From: an uncultured Lachnospiraceae bacterium
GTDB taxonomy: Bacteria > Bacillota > Clostridia > Lachnospirales > Lachnospiraceae
Assembly: GCA_910578845.1 (NCBI GenBank)
Contig: CAJTSL010000001.1
Span: 78,356 to 142,355 of the forward strand
Length of the DNA stretch: 64,000 nt
Direction: 5' to 3'
Shown: positions 34,439 to 43,695 of the stretch, in pieces
How positions within the stretch are numbered: position 1 is the first letter of the stretch
How the letters are laid out: the number at the start of each line of letters is the position of its first letter
The notes under the pieces: model-generated
Database searches by the model: none
The model's input: the letters and a program-made list of their open reading frames with translations, nothing else
What the model was told of the DNA's origin: nothing
Translations under genes and position numbers: made by a program

Positions 34439-36868
34439 ATGAATAAGAAACTCTATAAATTAATGAATTGGGCAGCGATTGAGGGCATTATTTATTCGGA
34501 GGAAGATAATCCGCATGAGATTCTGGGCGCGCATGTAGTAGGCAGTAATATTGTGATACAGGCGTTTATGCCGGGCGCGAAAAGTGTGCGCATACAGCCG
34601 GAGACAGGTGATAAAAGCTATACGATGGAATGTGTGGACGAGGCAGGGTATTTTGCGGCATTAGTTCCTGGTAAGGTTGTTTTTGATTATGAATATGCTG
34701 TGGAATATGAAGACGGCTCTTTCAAGAAAGTAAAAGACGCTTATCATTTTAATCCGCAGATTACGAAACGGGATACTGAGAAATTCAATGCAGGCATACA
34801 TTATACGATTTATGATAAATTAGGGGCGCACCCGATGACAATAGACGGTGTGGAAGGCGTATATTTTGCAGTATGGGCGCCTAATGCAATCAGGGTCAGC
34901 ACGGTAGGTGATTTTAACGGCTGGGACGGCAGGATACATCAGATGCGCAGGCTCTGGGATTCTGGTATTTTCGAAATATTCATCCCAGGCGTAAAGGAAG
35001 GGGACTGCTATAAATTTGAGCTAAAGGCCAAGGGCGGCATGACATACCTGAAAGCCGATCCATATGCATTCGGCCAGCAGCTTAGGCCGGAAACGGCATC
35101 TGTAGTCAGAGAGCTTGGCGGTTTTGCATGGGAAGATACAAAGTGGATGAAGAACCGTAAAAAACACAATGCAGTGAATGCGCCGATTAGCATTTATGAG
35201 TTGTATTTAGGCTCCTTTGCCAAACCGGAAGATGGCACGCCTTATTTAAATTACCGGGAACTGGCGCCGAAGATCATTGATTATGTGAAGAAAATGAATT
35301 ATACCCATATCGAGCTGATGCCTGTCATGGAACATCCGTTAGACGGTTCCTGGGGATATCAGGTCATCGGATATTATGCGCCTACTTCCAGATACGGTAC
35401 TGCGCAGGATTTCATGTACTTTATGAATGAGATGCATAAGGCGGATATCGGTGTCATTTTAGACTGGGTCCCGGCACATTTCCCAAGGGATACGCACGGG
35501 TTGTCTAATTTCGACGGGACATGCCTATACGAGCATATGGATCCCCGTAAAGGCAGCCATCCGCACTGGGGGACTCTCATCTATAATTATGGCAGGCCGG
35601 AAGTTGTCAACTATTTGATTGGCAATGCTTTGTACTGGATTGAGCAATATCATGCAGATGGCATTCGTATGGATGCGGTAGCCTCCATGTTATATCTTGA
35701 TTATGGCAAGAACAGCGGGGAATGGGTAGCCAATATGTACGGCGGCAATGAGAACTTAGAAGCAGTAGAGTTCTTGAAGCATTTAAATTCTGTTGTGAAA
35801 AAGAGGAACGAAGACGTCCTTATGATAGCGGAAGAATCAACGGCCTGGCCCAAGATTACAGGCGCTTTGGAAGATGACGGGCTTGGGTTTGATCTAAAGT
35901 GGAATATGGGATTCATGAATGATTATTTGAGCTATATTAAGAATGACCCGTATTTCCGTTCCGGCTGCCATAATAACCTGACCTTCAGCATGATCTATGC
36001 GTACAGCGAGAAATTCGTGCTTGTCTTCTCCCATGACGAGGTAGTTCATGGCAAGGCGACGATGCTTGGCAAAATGCCGGGCGAGCGCGGGGAACAGTTC
36101 GCGAACCTACGGCTTACCTACGCTTATCTGATGACGCATCCCGGTAAGAAATTGCTTTTCATGGGACAGGATATGGGAGAGTATGATGAATGGAACGAAG
36201 GCCGTGCGTTGGAATGGGATCTTTTAGAGAATGCGGAACATAAAAAGCTAAGTAAGCTGGTGTCAGATCTGAATAAGATGTATACTACGATGCCCGCAAT
36301 GTACCAGAAAGATGATTCCTGGGAAGGATTTGAGTGGATTAACTGCATTACGCCGCAGGCCTGTATGCTTTCCTATTTGCGCAAAGCGGAAAAAGCAGAA
36401 GATACATTAGTTGTCGTGGCAAACTTTGCAAATGCCAGGCAGGAGTTTACGGTAGGCGTTCCGTATGAGGGCAAATATAAAGAAATCCTCAATACCGATG
36501 CGAAGGCATATGGCGGCAGCGGATGTACGAACAGCAAAGAAATGAACACGATTGAGAAGGAATGGGATGGCAAGCCATATGCGATAGAAATGGTGAGTGC
36601 GCCTCTTTCCGTCAGTATTTTCTCATATACGCCGTATACGAAAGAAGAAAAGGAAGTCATAGAAAAAGCCAAAGCCGAAGCGATCCGTAAGGCGAAGGAA
36701 GAAGAAGAGAGACGCATTGCGGAGGAAGAGGCAAGGATTACGGCGATCGAGGCAAAGGAAGCAAAAGAAGCGGCAAGAATAGCGGCAAAAGAAGCAAGGG
36801 AAAAAGCAAAAGCGGCAAACGAGGCAGCGGAAAAGCTAAAGAAAGTCATGGCAAAAGAAAAAAAGTAA
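34439..36868 (+). CDS. glgB: 1,4-alpha-glucan branching enzyme with charged C-terminal tail
   Basis: This is an 809-residue GH13 enzyme. A CBM48 domain at about residues 120-210 (YFAVWAPNAIRVSTVGDFNGWDG) precedes the barrel. Catalytic residues are the nucleophile Asp412 in GIRMDAVASM, the acid Glu465 in MIAEEST, and the Asp in VFSHDEVVHGK. It makes alpha-1,6 branches in glycogen. GGAGGG precedes the ATG at 34439. The last 75 residues, from about 734, are a Lys/Glu/Ala-rich helix with long KAKEEEE- and AKEA-type runs, probably a coiled coil, not part of the normal enzyme. No other glg gene is nearby. Confidence 0.95.
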   Translation: MNKKLYKLMNWAAIEGIIYSEEDNPHEILGAHVVGSNIVIQAFMPGAKSVRIQPETGDKSYTMECVDEAGYFAALVPGKVVFDYEYAVEYEDGSFKKVKDAYHFNPQITKRDTEKFNAGIHYTIYDKLGAHPMTIDGVEGVYFAVWAPNAIRVSTVGDFNGWDGRIHQMRRLWDSGIFEIFIPGVKEGDCYKFELKAKGGMTYLKADPYAFGQQLRPETASVVRELGGFAWEDTKWMKNRKKHNAVNAPISIYELYLGSFAKPEDGTPYLNYRELAPKIIDYVKKMNYTHIELMPVMEHPLDGSWGYQVIGYYAPTSRYGTAQDFMYFMNEMHKADIGVILDWVPAHFPRDTHGLSNFDGTCLYEHMDPRKGSHPHWGTLIYNYGRPEVVNYLIGNALYWIEQYHADGIRMDAVASMLYLDYGKNSGEWVANMYGGNENLEAVEFLKHLNSVVKKRNEDVLMIAEESTAWPKITGALEDDGLGFDLKWNMGFMNDYLSYIKNDPYFRSGCHNNLTFSMIYAYSEKFVLVFSHDEVVHGKATMLGKMPGERGEQFANLRLTYAYLMTHPGKKLLFMGQDMGEYDEWNEGRALEWDLLENAEHKKLSKLVSDLNKMYTTMPAMYQKDDSWEGFEWINCITPQACMLSYLRKAEKAEDTLVVVANFANARQEFTVGVPYEGKYKEILNTDAKAYGGSGCTNSKEMNTIEKEWDGKPYAIEMVSAPLSVSIFSYTPYTKEEKEVIEKAKAEAIRKAKEEEERRIAEEEARITAIEAKEAKEAARIAAKEAREKAKAANEAAEKLKKVMAKEKK

Positions 36869-36911
36869 GCGGTCTATAGATTACGCGGATTGAAAAAGGA
36901 GCATAGGCATT

Positions 36912-37781
36912 ATGATCACACCGGGAAATATTGCAGCGCAGGTAATAAAGGAAGATGAACTGGATGTAGGGCTGATACAATCGTATTTGCAGAAATTGCC
37001 TGAAACGGCACTCCGTTTTGGCATTAGGGTTCTGCTTGCGCTGCTTGTTTTCCTGATTGGCGCGCAGCTTATCAAACTGGCTGGTAAAATCTTAAGAAAG
37101 TCTATGAAACGCGGCAATGCGGATGTGGGCGTCATCCAGTTTTTGGATTCATTTATCCGCATTACTTTGTATGTCCTGTTAATCTTCTTCATTGCCTCCG
37201 GCTTTGGGTTGGATGCGGCAAGCGTAGTAGCCTTGCTTGGCTCTGCGGGCGTGGCGCTTGGCCTTGCCGTACAAGGGAGCCTGTCTAATTTTGCGGGCGG
37301 CGTCCTCATTCTATTGTTAAAGCCTTTTAAAGTAGGAGATTATATCATCGCAGGGAACGGCAACGAAGGGACCGTTGTGGAGATCCAGATTTTCTATACG
37401 AAGCTTACGACGGCAGATAATAGGCTGGTGGTGATCCCCAATGGGGAATTGTCTAATTCCAGTATGATCAATGCCAGTGCTATGCCCAAACGGCGGATAG
37501 ATATCCCTGTTGGCATTTCCTATCAGGCGGATATTAGGCAGGCGAAGGAAGTGCTGCTAGGGATCTTAGAAAAAGACGAAAAAGTATTACAGGATGAGGA
37601 CAGAAAAGTATTCGTAGATAACCTGGGCGATAGCGCGGTGATCCTGAATGTGCGCTGTTATGCGGCCTCTGAGGATTTCTGGGAGACGAAGTGGAGGCTG
37701 ACGGAGAACATTAAGTATGCGCTCGATGGCGCGGGCATATCCATTCCTTATAACCAGTTGGATGTGCATTTGGATTCATAA
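36912..37781 (+). CDS. Small-conductance mechanosensitive channel (MscS family)
   Basis: This is a 289-residue protein of MscS length. It has three membrane spans: one near residues 35-55, one near 75-95, and the pore-lining helix AASVVALLGSAGVALGLAVQGSLSNFAGG, with the Ala/Gly packing typical of TM3. The beta domain follows (KPFKVGDYIIAGNGNEGTV, DNRLVVIPNGELSNSSMIN). It should open under membrane tension to release solutes after osmotic downshock. It is followed by a strong palindromic terminator. The region 37782-37902 beyond it holds a weak TTTGATGT/ACATCAAA inverted repeat and no gene. Confidence 0.94.
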   Translation: MITPGNIAAQVIKEDELDVGLIQSYLQKLPETALRFGIRVLLALLVFLIGAQLIKLAGKILRKSMKRGNADVGVIQFLDSFIRITLYVLLIFFIASGFGLDAASVVALLGSAGVALGLAVQGSLSNFAGGVLILLLKPFKVGDYIIAGNGNEGTVVEIQIFYTKLTTADNRLVVIPNGELSNSSMINASAMPKRRIDIPVGISYQADIRQAKEVLLGILEKDEKVLQDEDRKVFVDNLGDSAVILNVRCYAASEDFWETKWRLTENIKYALDGAGISIPYNQLDVHLDS

Positions 37782-37902
37782 GCTTCTCATCGTATATTTG
37801 AAACAAAATATTGCAGATATCGCCAAAGATATTGTTTGATGTATCATCATGGACATCAAAGGAAAATAATTTTAATAGTAAAGCCGGAAATAGGGTAAAT
37901 GA

Positions 37903-37936
37903 AAAAGGCAACCAAACATATGTTTGGTTGCCTTTT
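37903..37936. terminator. Perfect 34-base palindromic bidirectional terminator
   Basis: Bases 37903-37936 are a perfect palindrome centred on CATATG, with 17 bases per arm, beginning AAAAGGCAACC and ending GGTTGCCTTTT. It lies between the mscS gene and the tRNA gene on the opposite strand and can terminate both. It is not followed by a long T-run beyond the arm. Confidence 0.85.
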
Positions 37937-37946
37937 GAAATAGAAA

Positions 37947-38019
37947 AGCTGGAAAAGGGACTCGAACCCTCGACCTACTGATTACGAATCAGTTGCGCTA
38001 CCGACTGCGCTATTCCAGC
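37947..38019 (-). tRNA. tRNA-Thr (anticodon CGT)
   Basis: On the minus strand, the 7-bp acceptor stem GCTGGAA pairs with TTCCAGC, the D stem is GCGC/GCGC, and the anticodon stem ACTGA/TCAGT encloses TTCGTAA with anticodon CGT, which reads ACG threonine. The T arm GAGGG-TTCGAGT-CCCTT is normal. CCA is not encoded. A promoter (TTGCCA, 17 bases, TATAAT) lies just upstream at 38041-38069. Confidence 0.96.
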
Positions 38020-38040
38020 TTGTGTCTGAACACAAGTGAT

Positions 38041-38069
38041 ATTATAACGTGTAATTTCCTTTTTGGCAA
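38041..38069 (-). promoter_or_regulatory. tRNA-Thr promoter
   Basis: On the minus strand, TTGCCA (38069-38064), a 17-base spacer and a perfect TATAAT (38046-38041) lie about 22 bases before the tRNA. Confidence 0.75.
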
Positions 38070-38135
38070 GATATATTTTTCTCTTTTATGAATTTTTTTG
38101 CTTTTTTTGTTTGCAAGGGCCGAATGCCCCGCGGC

Positions 38136-38164
38136 TTGACTAGAACAGCATAACAGCATACAAT
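38136..38164 (+). promoter_or_regulatory. Promoter of the 123-residue unknown gene
   Basis: TTGACT (38136-38141), a 17-base spacer and TACAAT (38159-38164) form a good promoter about 60 bases before the ATG at 38223. Confidence 0.7.
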
Positions 38165-38222
38165 ATAAGTACCAGAAACCGTGTTATTTATAAGTTGGTA
38201 AAGCAAAACAGGAAGGCCGGCC

Positions 38223-38594
38223 ATGAAATTCATTCCTTTGTCGAAATCTGAAAGTCCAATCGAACAGCCTATTTTGAAAGCAGAATACAAAAGCGCTCCT
38301 AAAGCCGGTGAAGGCAGGATGGGAGAGCTTCATTTCTTTTACAGGTATTTTATCAATATTAAATTCATATCCTATGAAAACATCAAGAAAGCCTATTTAA
38401 GGATCGAGAGCGGGGAATCGGGGGAGTTTTTGCTGAAAGAATTCTATTTGGTGCTACAGTTTTCTGATGATACGGAGAGGAAGCTACGCTTTGAACGAGA
38501 GGAAAATGTAAGGAGCGTGCTGGCGTATCTGGAAGGGCATGCGTGCAAGATCGAGATCGGTTATAAGAAGCCATCGGGGAATCCTGCACAATAA
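38223..38594 (+). CDS. Hypothetical protein, 123 residues
   Basis: I do not recognise this protein. It is soluble, basic and strand-rich in prediction (LHFFYRYFINIKFISYENI, FLLKEFYLVLQFSD, RKLRFEREENVRSVLAYLEGH), a pattern that could suit a PH-like or small beta-barrel fold. There is no signal peptide or membrane span. AGGAAGG before the ATG and a clean promoter at 38136 support expression. It lies directly upstream of the nrdD promoter and ends about two bases before that -35 element. Confidence 0.7.
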   Translation: MKFIPLSKSESPIEQPILKAEYKSAPKAGEGRMGELHFFYRYFINIKFISYENIKKAYLRIESGESGEFLLKEFYLVLQFSDDTERKLRFEREENVRSVLAYLEGHACKIEIGYKKPSGNPAQ

Positions 38595-38632
38595 CTTGAC
38601 ATAAAATTCTTTCATGATACAATATGTAGTAT
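38586..38632 (+). promoter_or_regulatory. nrdD promoter with two NrdR-box-like sites
   Basis: TTGACA (38596-38601), a 16-base spacer and TACAAT (38618-38623) form the promoter. ATACAATATGTAGTAT (38617-38632) matches the NrdR box consensus (acaCwAtATaTwgtgt) at 13 of 16 positions and covers the -10. A weaker match, GCACAATAACTTGACA (38586-38601), lies exactly 31 bases upstream over the -35, the usual spacing of paired NrdR boxes. Repression by NrdR at high dATP/ATP is therefore expected. Confidence 0.65.
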
Positions 38633-38669
38633 ACGCAATTTGCCAAAAAGGAAATCTTGGGGGTTAGAT

Positions 38670-40832
38670 ATGAAGATCATTAAAAGAAGTGGCGCAGAAG
38701 TAGCTTTTGATATGGAGAAAATTGTGGCAGCTATTAAGAAAGCCAATAATAGTGTAAAAGAGCGGGACAAACTGACAGAAGCAGAAATTGATGATATTGC
38801 GGAAGTAGTTGCTGACCATTGCGAAGCTATGAAATATTCTCCTAGTGTAGAAGAAATCCAGGATATGGTGGAGAACCAGTTGATGAAATATAATGCCTAT
38901 ACGATGGCAAGGAATTACATTACTTACCGTTATAAGCGGGCGCTCGTAAGAAAATCGAATTCTACGGATGAACAGATCCTGACGCTTTTAGAATGCAACA
39001 ATGAGGAAGTCAAACAGGAAAATTCTAATAAAAACCCGACCGTAAACAGTGTGCAGAGAGACTATATGGCAGGAGAGGTCAGTAAGGACATTACGAAGCG
39101 ATTCTTGCTGCCACCGGATATTGTGGAGGCGCATGAGCAAGGCATCCTGCATTTCCACGATGCCGACTATTTCGCACAGCATATGCATAACTGTTGTCTT
39201 GTTAATTTAGAGGACATGTTACAGAATGGAACCGTCATCAGTGAGACGATGATAGATACGCCCAAAAGCTTTTCTACGGCATGTAATGTAGCGACACAGT
39301 GTATTGCGCAGATAGCCAGCTCCCAATATGGAGGGCAGAGCATTTCCTTGGCACATTTAGCGCCTTTTGTCGAGGTCAGCAGGCAGAAACTGCGCAGAGA
39401 AGTCCGTGCGGAGATGGAGCGTATGCATATTTCCCTATCGGATGAACAGATTTATGAAATTGCAGAGATGCGTGTCAGGGAGGAGATCAACCGTGGCGTG
39501 CAGATGATACAGTATCAGGTCATTACGCTTATGACGACGAACGGGCAGGCGCCTTTCGTGACAGTTTTCATGTATATTGGCGAGGCGCCGGAAGGGCAGA
39601 CGAGAGACGACCTTGCCATGGTGATTGAAGAGATGCTCAATCAGCGGATCCGTGGCGTGAAGAATGAAAAAGGCGTTTATATCACACCGGCATTCCCGAA
39701 ACTGATTTATGTGTTAGAGGAAGACAATGTCCGTGAAGGGAGCAAATATTGGCATCTGACGAAGCTTGCTGCGAAATGTACGGCTAAAAGGATGGTGCCG
39801 GACTATATCTCCGAGAAGATCATGAAGAAGCTAAAAGACGGCAACTGTTATACTTGTATGGGATGCCGCTCTTTCCTGACCGTTTATCATGATGAAAACG
39901 ATAAGCCAAAATTCTACGGGAGGTTCAACCAAGGCGTCGTAACGTTGAACCTGGTTGACATCGCCTGTTCATCGGGACAAGATATGGATAAGTTCTGGCA
40001 GATATTTGACGAGAGGCTTAGATTATGCCGCCGTGCATTGATGTGCAGGCATGAGCGCTTAAAAGGGACGCCTTCCGATGTGGCGCCTATTTTATGGCAA
40101 TATGGCGCATTGGCAAGGCTGAAAAAGGGAGAGCCGATTGATAAGCTTCTCTATGGCGGTTATTCTACCATATCTTTAGGGTATGCGGGGCTTTGCGAAT
40201 GCACTAGGTTCATGACTGGCAAATCGCATACCGCACCGGAAGCAACGCCGTTTGCGCTGACGATTATGCGCCGTTTGAATGATGCGTGCAAGAAATGGAA
40301 GGAAGAGACGAATATTGACTTTAGCCTGTATGGCACGCCGCTCGAATCAACTACTTATAAATTTGCGAAATGTCTACAGAAACGTTTTGGCATCATACCG
40401 GAAGTAACGGATCGGAATTACATTACCAATAGTTATCATGTGCATGTAACGGAAGAGCTGAATGCTTTTGATAAGCTGTCGTTTGAGTCCCAGTTCCAGG
40501 AGTTGTCCCCAGGCGGCGCCATTAGTTATGTCGAGGTGCCGAATATGGAGAACAATATTGATGCGGTACTGGCTCTGGTGCAGCATATCTATGAGCATAT
40601 CATGTACGCGGAGCTAAATACGAAGAGCGATTACTGCCAGGTATGCGATTATCATGGCGAAATTATGATCGAAGAGGATAAAGATGGCAAACTAATCTGG
40701 AAATGCCCCAATTGTGGTAACACGGAACAAGATAGAATGAATGTGGCAAGGCGTACCTGCGGTTATATTGGCACACAGTTCTGGAACCAGGGCCGCACAC
40801 AGGAGATTAAAGAAAGGGTGCTGCATTTATAA
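38670..40832 (+). CDS. nrdD: Anaerobic ribonucleoside-triphosphate reductase
   Basis: This is a 720-residue class III ribonucleotide reductase. An ATP-cone covers the first 95 residues (IIKRSGAEVAFDMEKIVAAI). The catalytic barrel follows. Near the end are the zinc cysteines CQVC and CPNC, then RRTCGYIGT with the glycyl radical at about Gly698. It makes deoxynucleotides without oxygen. The ATG at 38670 has GGGGG upstream. The nrdG activase gene overlaps its stop codon by one base. Its presence with no visible class I or II enzyme agrees with a strict anaerobe. Confidence 0.97.
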   Translation: MKIIKRSGAEVAFDMEKIVAAIKKANNSVKERDKLTEAEIDDIAEVVADHCEAMKYSPSVEEIQDMVENQLMKYNAYTMARNYITYRYKRALVRKSNSTDEQILTLLECNNEEVKQENSNKNPTVNSVQRDYMAGEVSKDITKRFLLPPDIVEAHEQGILHFHDADYFAQHMHNCCLVNLEDMLQNGTVISETMIDTPKSFSTACNVATQCIAQIASSQYGGQSISLAHLAPFVEVSRQKLRREVRAEMERMHISLSDEQIYEIAEMRVREEINRGVQMIQYQVITLMTTNGQAPFVTVFMYIGEAPEGQTRDDLAMVIEEMLNQRIRGVKNEKGVYITPAFPKLIYVLEEDNVREGSKYWHLTKLAAKCTAKRMVPDYISEKIMKKLKDGNCYTCMGCRSFLTVYHDENDKPKFYGRFNQGVVTLNLVDIACSSGQDMDKFWQIFDERLRLCRRALMCRHERLKGTPSDVAPILWQYGALARLKKGEPIDKLLYGGYSTISLGYAGLCECTRFMTGKSHTAPEATPFALTIMRRLNDACKKWKEETNIDFSLYGTPLESTTYKFAKCLQKRFGIIPEVTDRNYITNSYHVHVTEELNAFDKLSFESQFQELSPGGAISYVEVPNMENNIDAVLALVQHIYEHIMYAELNTKSDYCQVCDYHGEIMIEEDKDGKLIWKCPNCGNTEQDRMNVARRTCGYIGTQFWNQGRTQEIKERVLHL

Positions 40833-41356
40833 TGTATTATTCGAAGATCAAAGATTGTGATATTGCCAATGGCGCAGGGGTACGGGTATCTTTGTTTGTC
40901 AGCGGATGTACGCATCATTGTAAGGGATGCTTTAACGAGATGGCCTGGGACTTTCATTACGGCGTGCCTTTTACACAAGAAGATGTTGCGAAGATCATGA
41001 AACTGTTAGAGCCGCCCTATATAGCAGGCCTTACGCTGCTTGGCGGAGAGCCGATGGAATATGGGAACCAGCAGGCTCTTTTACCGCTTGTGAGAGAGGT
41101 AAAAGAAGCTTACCCTGATAAGAACATTTGGTGTTATACAGGATATTTATACGATAAGGACTTGCGATCGGATTTCTGTGCGAAATGGGAGGTAACAAAA
41201 GAACTCCTTTCCTACTTGGACGTCATCGTGGACGGAGAGTTCATAGAAGCAAGAAAAGATATCAGCCTGCGGTTTCGCGGTTCTAGTAACCAGCGGATTA
41301 TTGATGTGAAAAAATCCATGCAGGAGGGCAGGGTTGTCCTCTGGGATGAAGAATAA
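40832..41356 (+). CDS. nrdG: Anaerobic ribonucleotide reductase activating protein
   Basis: This 174-residue radical SAM protein has the cluster motif CTHHCKGC with Cys26, Cys30 and Cys33, followed by FNEMAWDF and LTLLGGEPMEY. It generates the glycyl radical on NrdD using S-adenosylmethionine. The ATG overlaps the nrdD stop codon, so the two are translationally coupled. The restriction-modification genes begin 51 bases later with no clear terminator between. Confidence 0.96.
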   Translation: MYYSKIKDCDIANGAGVRVSLFVSGCTHHCKGCFNEMAWDFHYGVPFTQEDVAKIMKLLEPPYIAGLTLLGGEPMEYGNQQALLPLVREVKEAYPDKNIWCYTGYLYDKDLRSDFCAKWEVTKELLSYLDVIVDGEFIEARKDISLRFRGSSNQRIIDVKKSMQEGRVVLWDEE

Positions 41357-41407
41357 ACAGAGCCTAGGGATAGGTTAGCGCCAGGCTTTTGAAATGGGAA
41401 ATGAAAA

Positions 41408-42646
41408 ATGGCAAATGATATAACATATGGTAAAGAGGAGACCTCCTACTATAAAATCGAGAAAAAATATTTTAAGAATATAGTGCCGCACCAACTAGAG
41501 GAAATGTTATCGGTGTTCACTGTAGATGAGAATGGCGATATCCAGATCCCCTATCAGCATAAGGGATATACATGTAATGGCTTGGATGTGGAATATCAGA
41601 CAGGGATAAAGGCAATCAGCATGTTTTCCGGCGCCGGTGGGTTAGATATCGGGACGCAGCTTGCAGGCATTCCTGTCCTTTCTACGTTAGATACTTTTGC
41701 AGACAGCGTAGAGACGATGAAACGGAATCCTTTTTTTAAGAAGACACAACATGAATGCGGGGATATCACGCAGATAGACGGTAAGCATTATGCGGATTTG
41801 ATTAAGAAAGAAAACCCGGAGAAGCTTATCGTCGTTGGCGGCCCGCCCTGCCAGCCGTTTTCCAAAGCGGGATATTGGGTGACAAATGAGAAGAGGAATT
41901 CGAGTGAAGACGCGAGGAATATGATACAGCCGTATTTTAAGATCTTATCCGAAATAGAACCGGATGGGTTTGTCTTAGAGAATGTGGAGAGCATCCTTCA
42001 TCCATCCAATAAGGAAGCTGTAGACACCATTGTGGATAATATGGAAAGGCTGGGTTATCGTTATTCCATGCTCCGTTTAAATGCGGCGGAATATGGGATC
42101 CCGCAGAAACGCAAAAGGGTATTTTTCCTGGCCAGTAAGAAACAAATAGACGCTTCCCTTCCGAAAATATGCGGAAGCGATAAAGAGATAGAAAAAGATG
42201 CTACGCTACGTCCTTATGAGCGCGTCATTGATTGGATTGGCAAATTTGACACGGAGGAGCTTTGCGCACAGGAAAACTTAGCGACGGAGGGAAAATGGGA
42301 GCATGAGCTGACTTGTGTGCCATTTGGGAAGAACTACATTGCGCTTACGGCGCGTGAGAATTACCCCAATCCTGTATTCGTAGCAGGCAAAAGATATTGG
42401 CTTTCCTTATTGAAACTGCATCCGTTCCTGCCGTCCTGGACAGTGATCGCCAGTCCCGGACATTGGGAAGGCCCTTTCCATTGGAAGAACCGGAGGCTGC
42501 ATATCCGTGAGCTGGCGGCGATACAGACGTTCCCGGATGATTATCAGTTTTATGGAAGCATAGGTTCCAAACATAAACAGATTGGCAACGCGGTTCCCCC
42601 GTTATTGGGAGAAAAGGTGGTTAGGGAATTATGCAGATGGATATAG
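41408..42646 (+). CDS. DNA (cytosine-5) methyltransferase, first of a pair
   Basis: This is a 412-residue m5C methyltransferase. An N-terminal extension of about 65 residues precedes motif I (MFSGAGGLDIGTQLAG). Motif IV is VVGGPPCQPFSKAG with the nucleophile Cys148, motif VI is LENVESI, motif VIII is IPQKRKRVFFLA, and motif X is QIGNAVPP. The target-recognition region lies between about 235 and 365. Its end overlaps the next methyltransferase by 16 bases. Two m5C enzymes with the AAA+ and nuclease genes downstream match the LlaJI layout, where each methylates one strand of an asymmetric site. Confidence 0.95.
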   Translation: MANDITYGKEETSYYKIEKKYFKNIVPHQLEEMLSVFTVDENGDIQIPYQHKGYTCNGLDVEYQTGIKAISMFSGAGGLDIGTQLAGIPVLSTLDTFADSVETMKRNPFFKKTQHECGDITQIDGKHYADLIKKENPEKLIVVGGPPCQPFSKAGYWVTNEKRNSSEDARNMIQPYFKILSEIEPDGFVLENVESILHPSNKEAVDTIVDNMERLGYRYSMLRLNAAEYGIPQKRKRVFFLASKKQIDASLPKICGSDKEIEKDATLRPYERVIDWIGKFDTEELCAQENLATEGKWEHELTCVPFGKNYIALTARENYPNPVFVAGKRYWLSLLKLHPFLPSWTVIASPGHWEGPFHWKNRRLHIRELAAIQTFPDDYQFYGSIGSKHKQIGNAVPPLLGEKVVRELCRWI

Positions 42647-43695
42647 AGAACATGCCGAAGATCGTGAGCTTGTTTTCCGGCGCGGGCGGGCTCGATATCG
42701 GATTTCATAGTGCCGGGTTCCATACAGTGTACGCAACGGATATCTGGGATGTCGCCTGTGAGACATTGCGGGCAAACCATGCCGCGGACGAAGTTGTCTG
42801 TGCTGATATCAGGAAGATTGATTTTAGGCGGATAAAAGAAAAATACGGAGACATTGACTGTCTGATTGGCGGCCCGCCTTGTCCGCCATACAGCCAGACG
42901 AGACATTATCTGGTTGGCAAGGCAGACGGTTTTGCAGATGAACATGCGGGATTTGCCGTACCGGAATATTTCAGGGCATTACAGGAGTTACGGCCCAAGG
43001 TATTCCTATTTGAAAACGTGGATGGCTTTTTCTTTAAGACGCATCAGGAAGAATTTGAATATTTAAAAGAAAAGTCAGAAGAGCTAGGCTACCAGATTAG
43101 CTACCGTGTCGTTAATTGTGCCAATTACGGTGTGCCACAGACGAGGAAGCGGTTTTTCTGCGTTGGCAGCAGGATAGATCTGCCTATGTTCACGTTTCCC
43201 GAGGAAACACATGCTGACCCGCAAAAAGAGACAGGATTGTTGCCGTGGGTGACTTGCGGGGAAGTGATAGGCGAATTTGATAATATTACCGAAGAAGAGA
43301 AGAAGCAAAGGCCGGGTGCGAAGGACTATGAATTGCTGCTTGAGATACCGGCAGGAGATAACTATCTGTATTTCACGGAGAAGCGCGGATACCCGGAGCC
43401 GAAGTTTAAATGGAAGTCTCGCTATTGGACATTCTTGCTGAAGCTGACGCCCGATAGGCCGTCGTGGACTATCCAGGCGAGCTTTTCCAACAACCAGGGG
43501 CCTTTTCACTGGCGTAACCGCTTCTTACGGATCGAAGAGCTAAAACGCCTCCAGACGATACCCGATGAATATATGTTACAGGGCAATATGAAAGAACAGT
43601 GGCGACAAGTAGGTAATGCCGTTCCCGCATATATGGCGCAAGTCCTTGCGGGGAAGATAAAGGAGGTATACTTTAGTGCCGGATATCAGATATGA
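42631..43695 (+). CDS. DNA (cytosine-5) methyltransferase, second of a pair
   Basis: This is a 354-residue m5C methyltransferase. Motif I is LFSGAGGLDIGFHSAG, motif IV GGPPCPPYSQTRHYLVG with Cys84, motif VI FENVDGF, motif VIII VPQTRKRFFCVG and motif X QVGNAVP. The PPCPPYSQTRH form differs from the partner's PPCQPFSKA, so the two are distinct enzymes, not a recent duplication. It overlaps both neighbours (16 and 20 bases), which indicates tight translational coupling. Both enzymes look intact, so the modification half should be active. Confidence 0.95.
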   Translation: MQMDIENMPKIVSLFSGAGGLDIGFHSAGFHTVYATDIWDVACETLRANHAADEVVCADIRKIDFRRIKEKYGDIDCLIGGPPCPPYSQTRHYLVGKADGFADEHAGFAVPEYFRALQELRPKVFLFENVDGFFFKTHQEEFEYLKEKSEELGYQISYRVVNCANYGVPQTRKRFFCVGSRIDLPMFTFPEETHADPQKETGLLPWVTCGEVIGEFDNITEEEKKQRPGAKDYELLLEIPAGDNYLYFTEKRGYPEPKFKWKSRYWTFLLKLTPDRPSWTIQASFSNNQGPFHWRNRFLRIEELKRLQTIPDEYMLQGNMKEQWRQVGNAVPAYMAQVLAGKIKEVYFSAGYQI

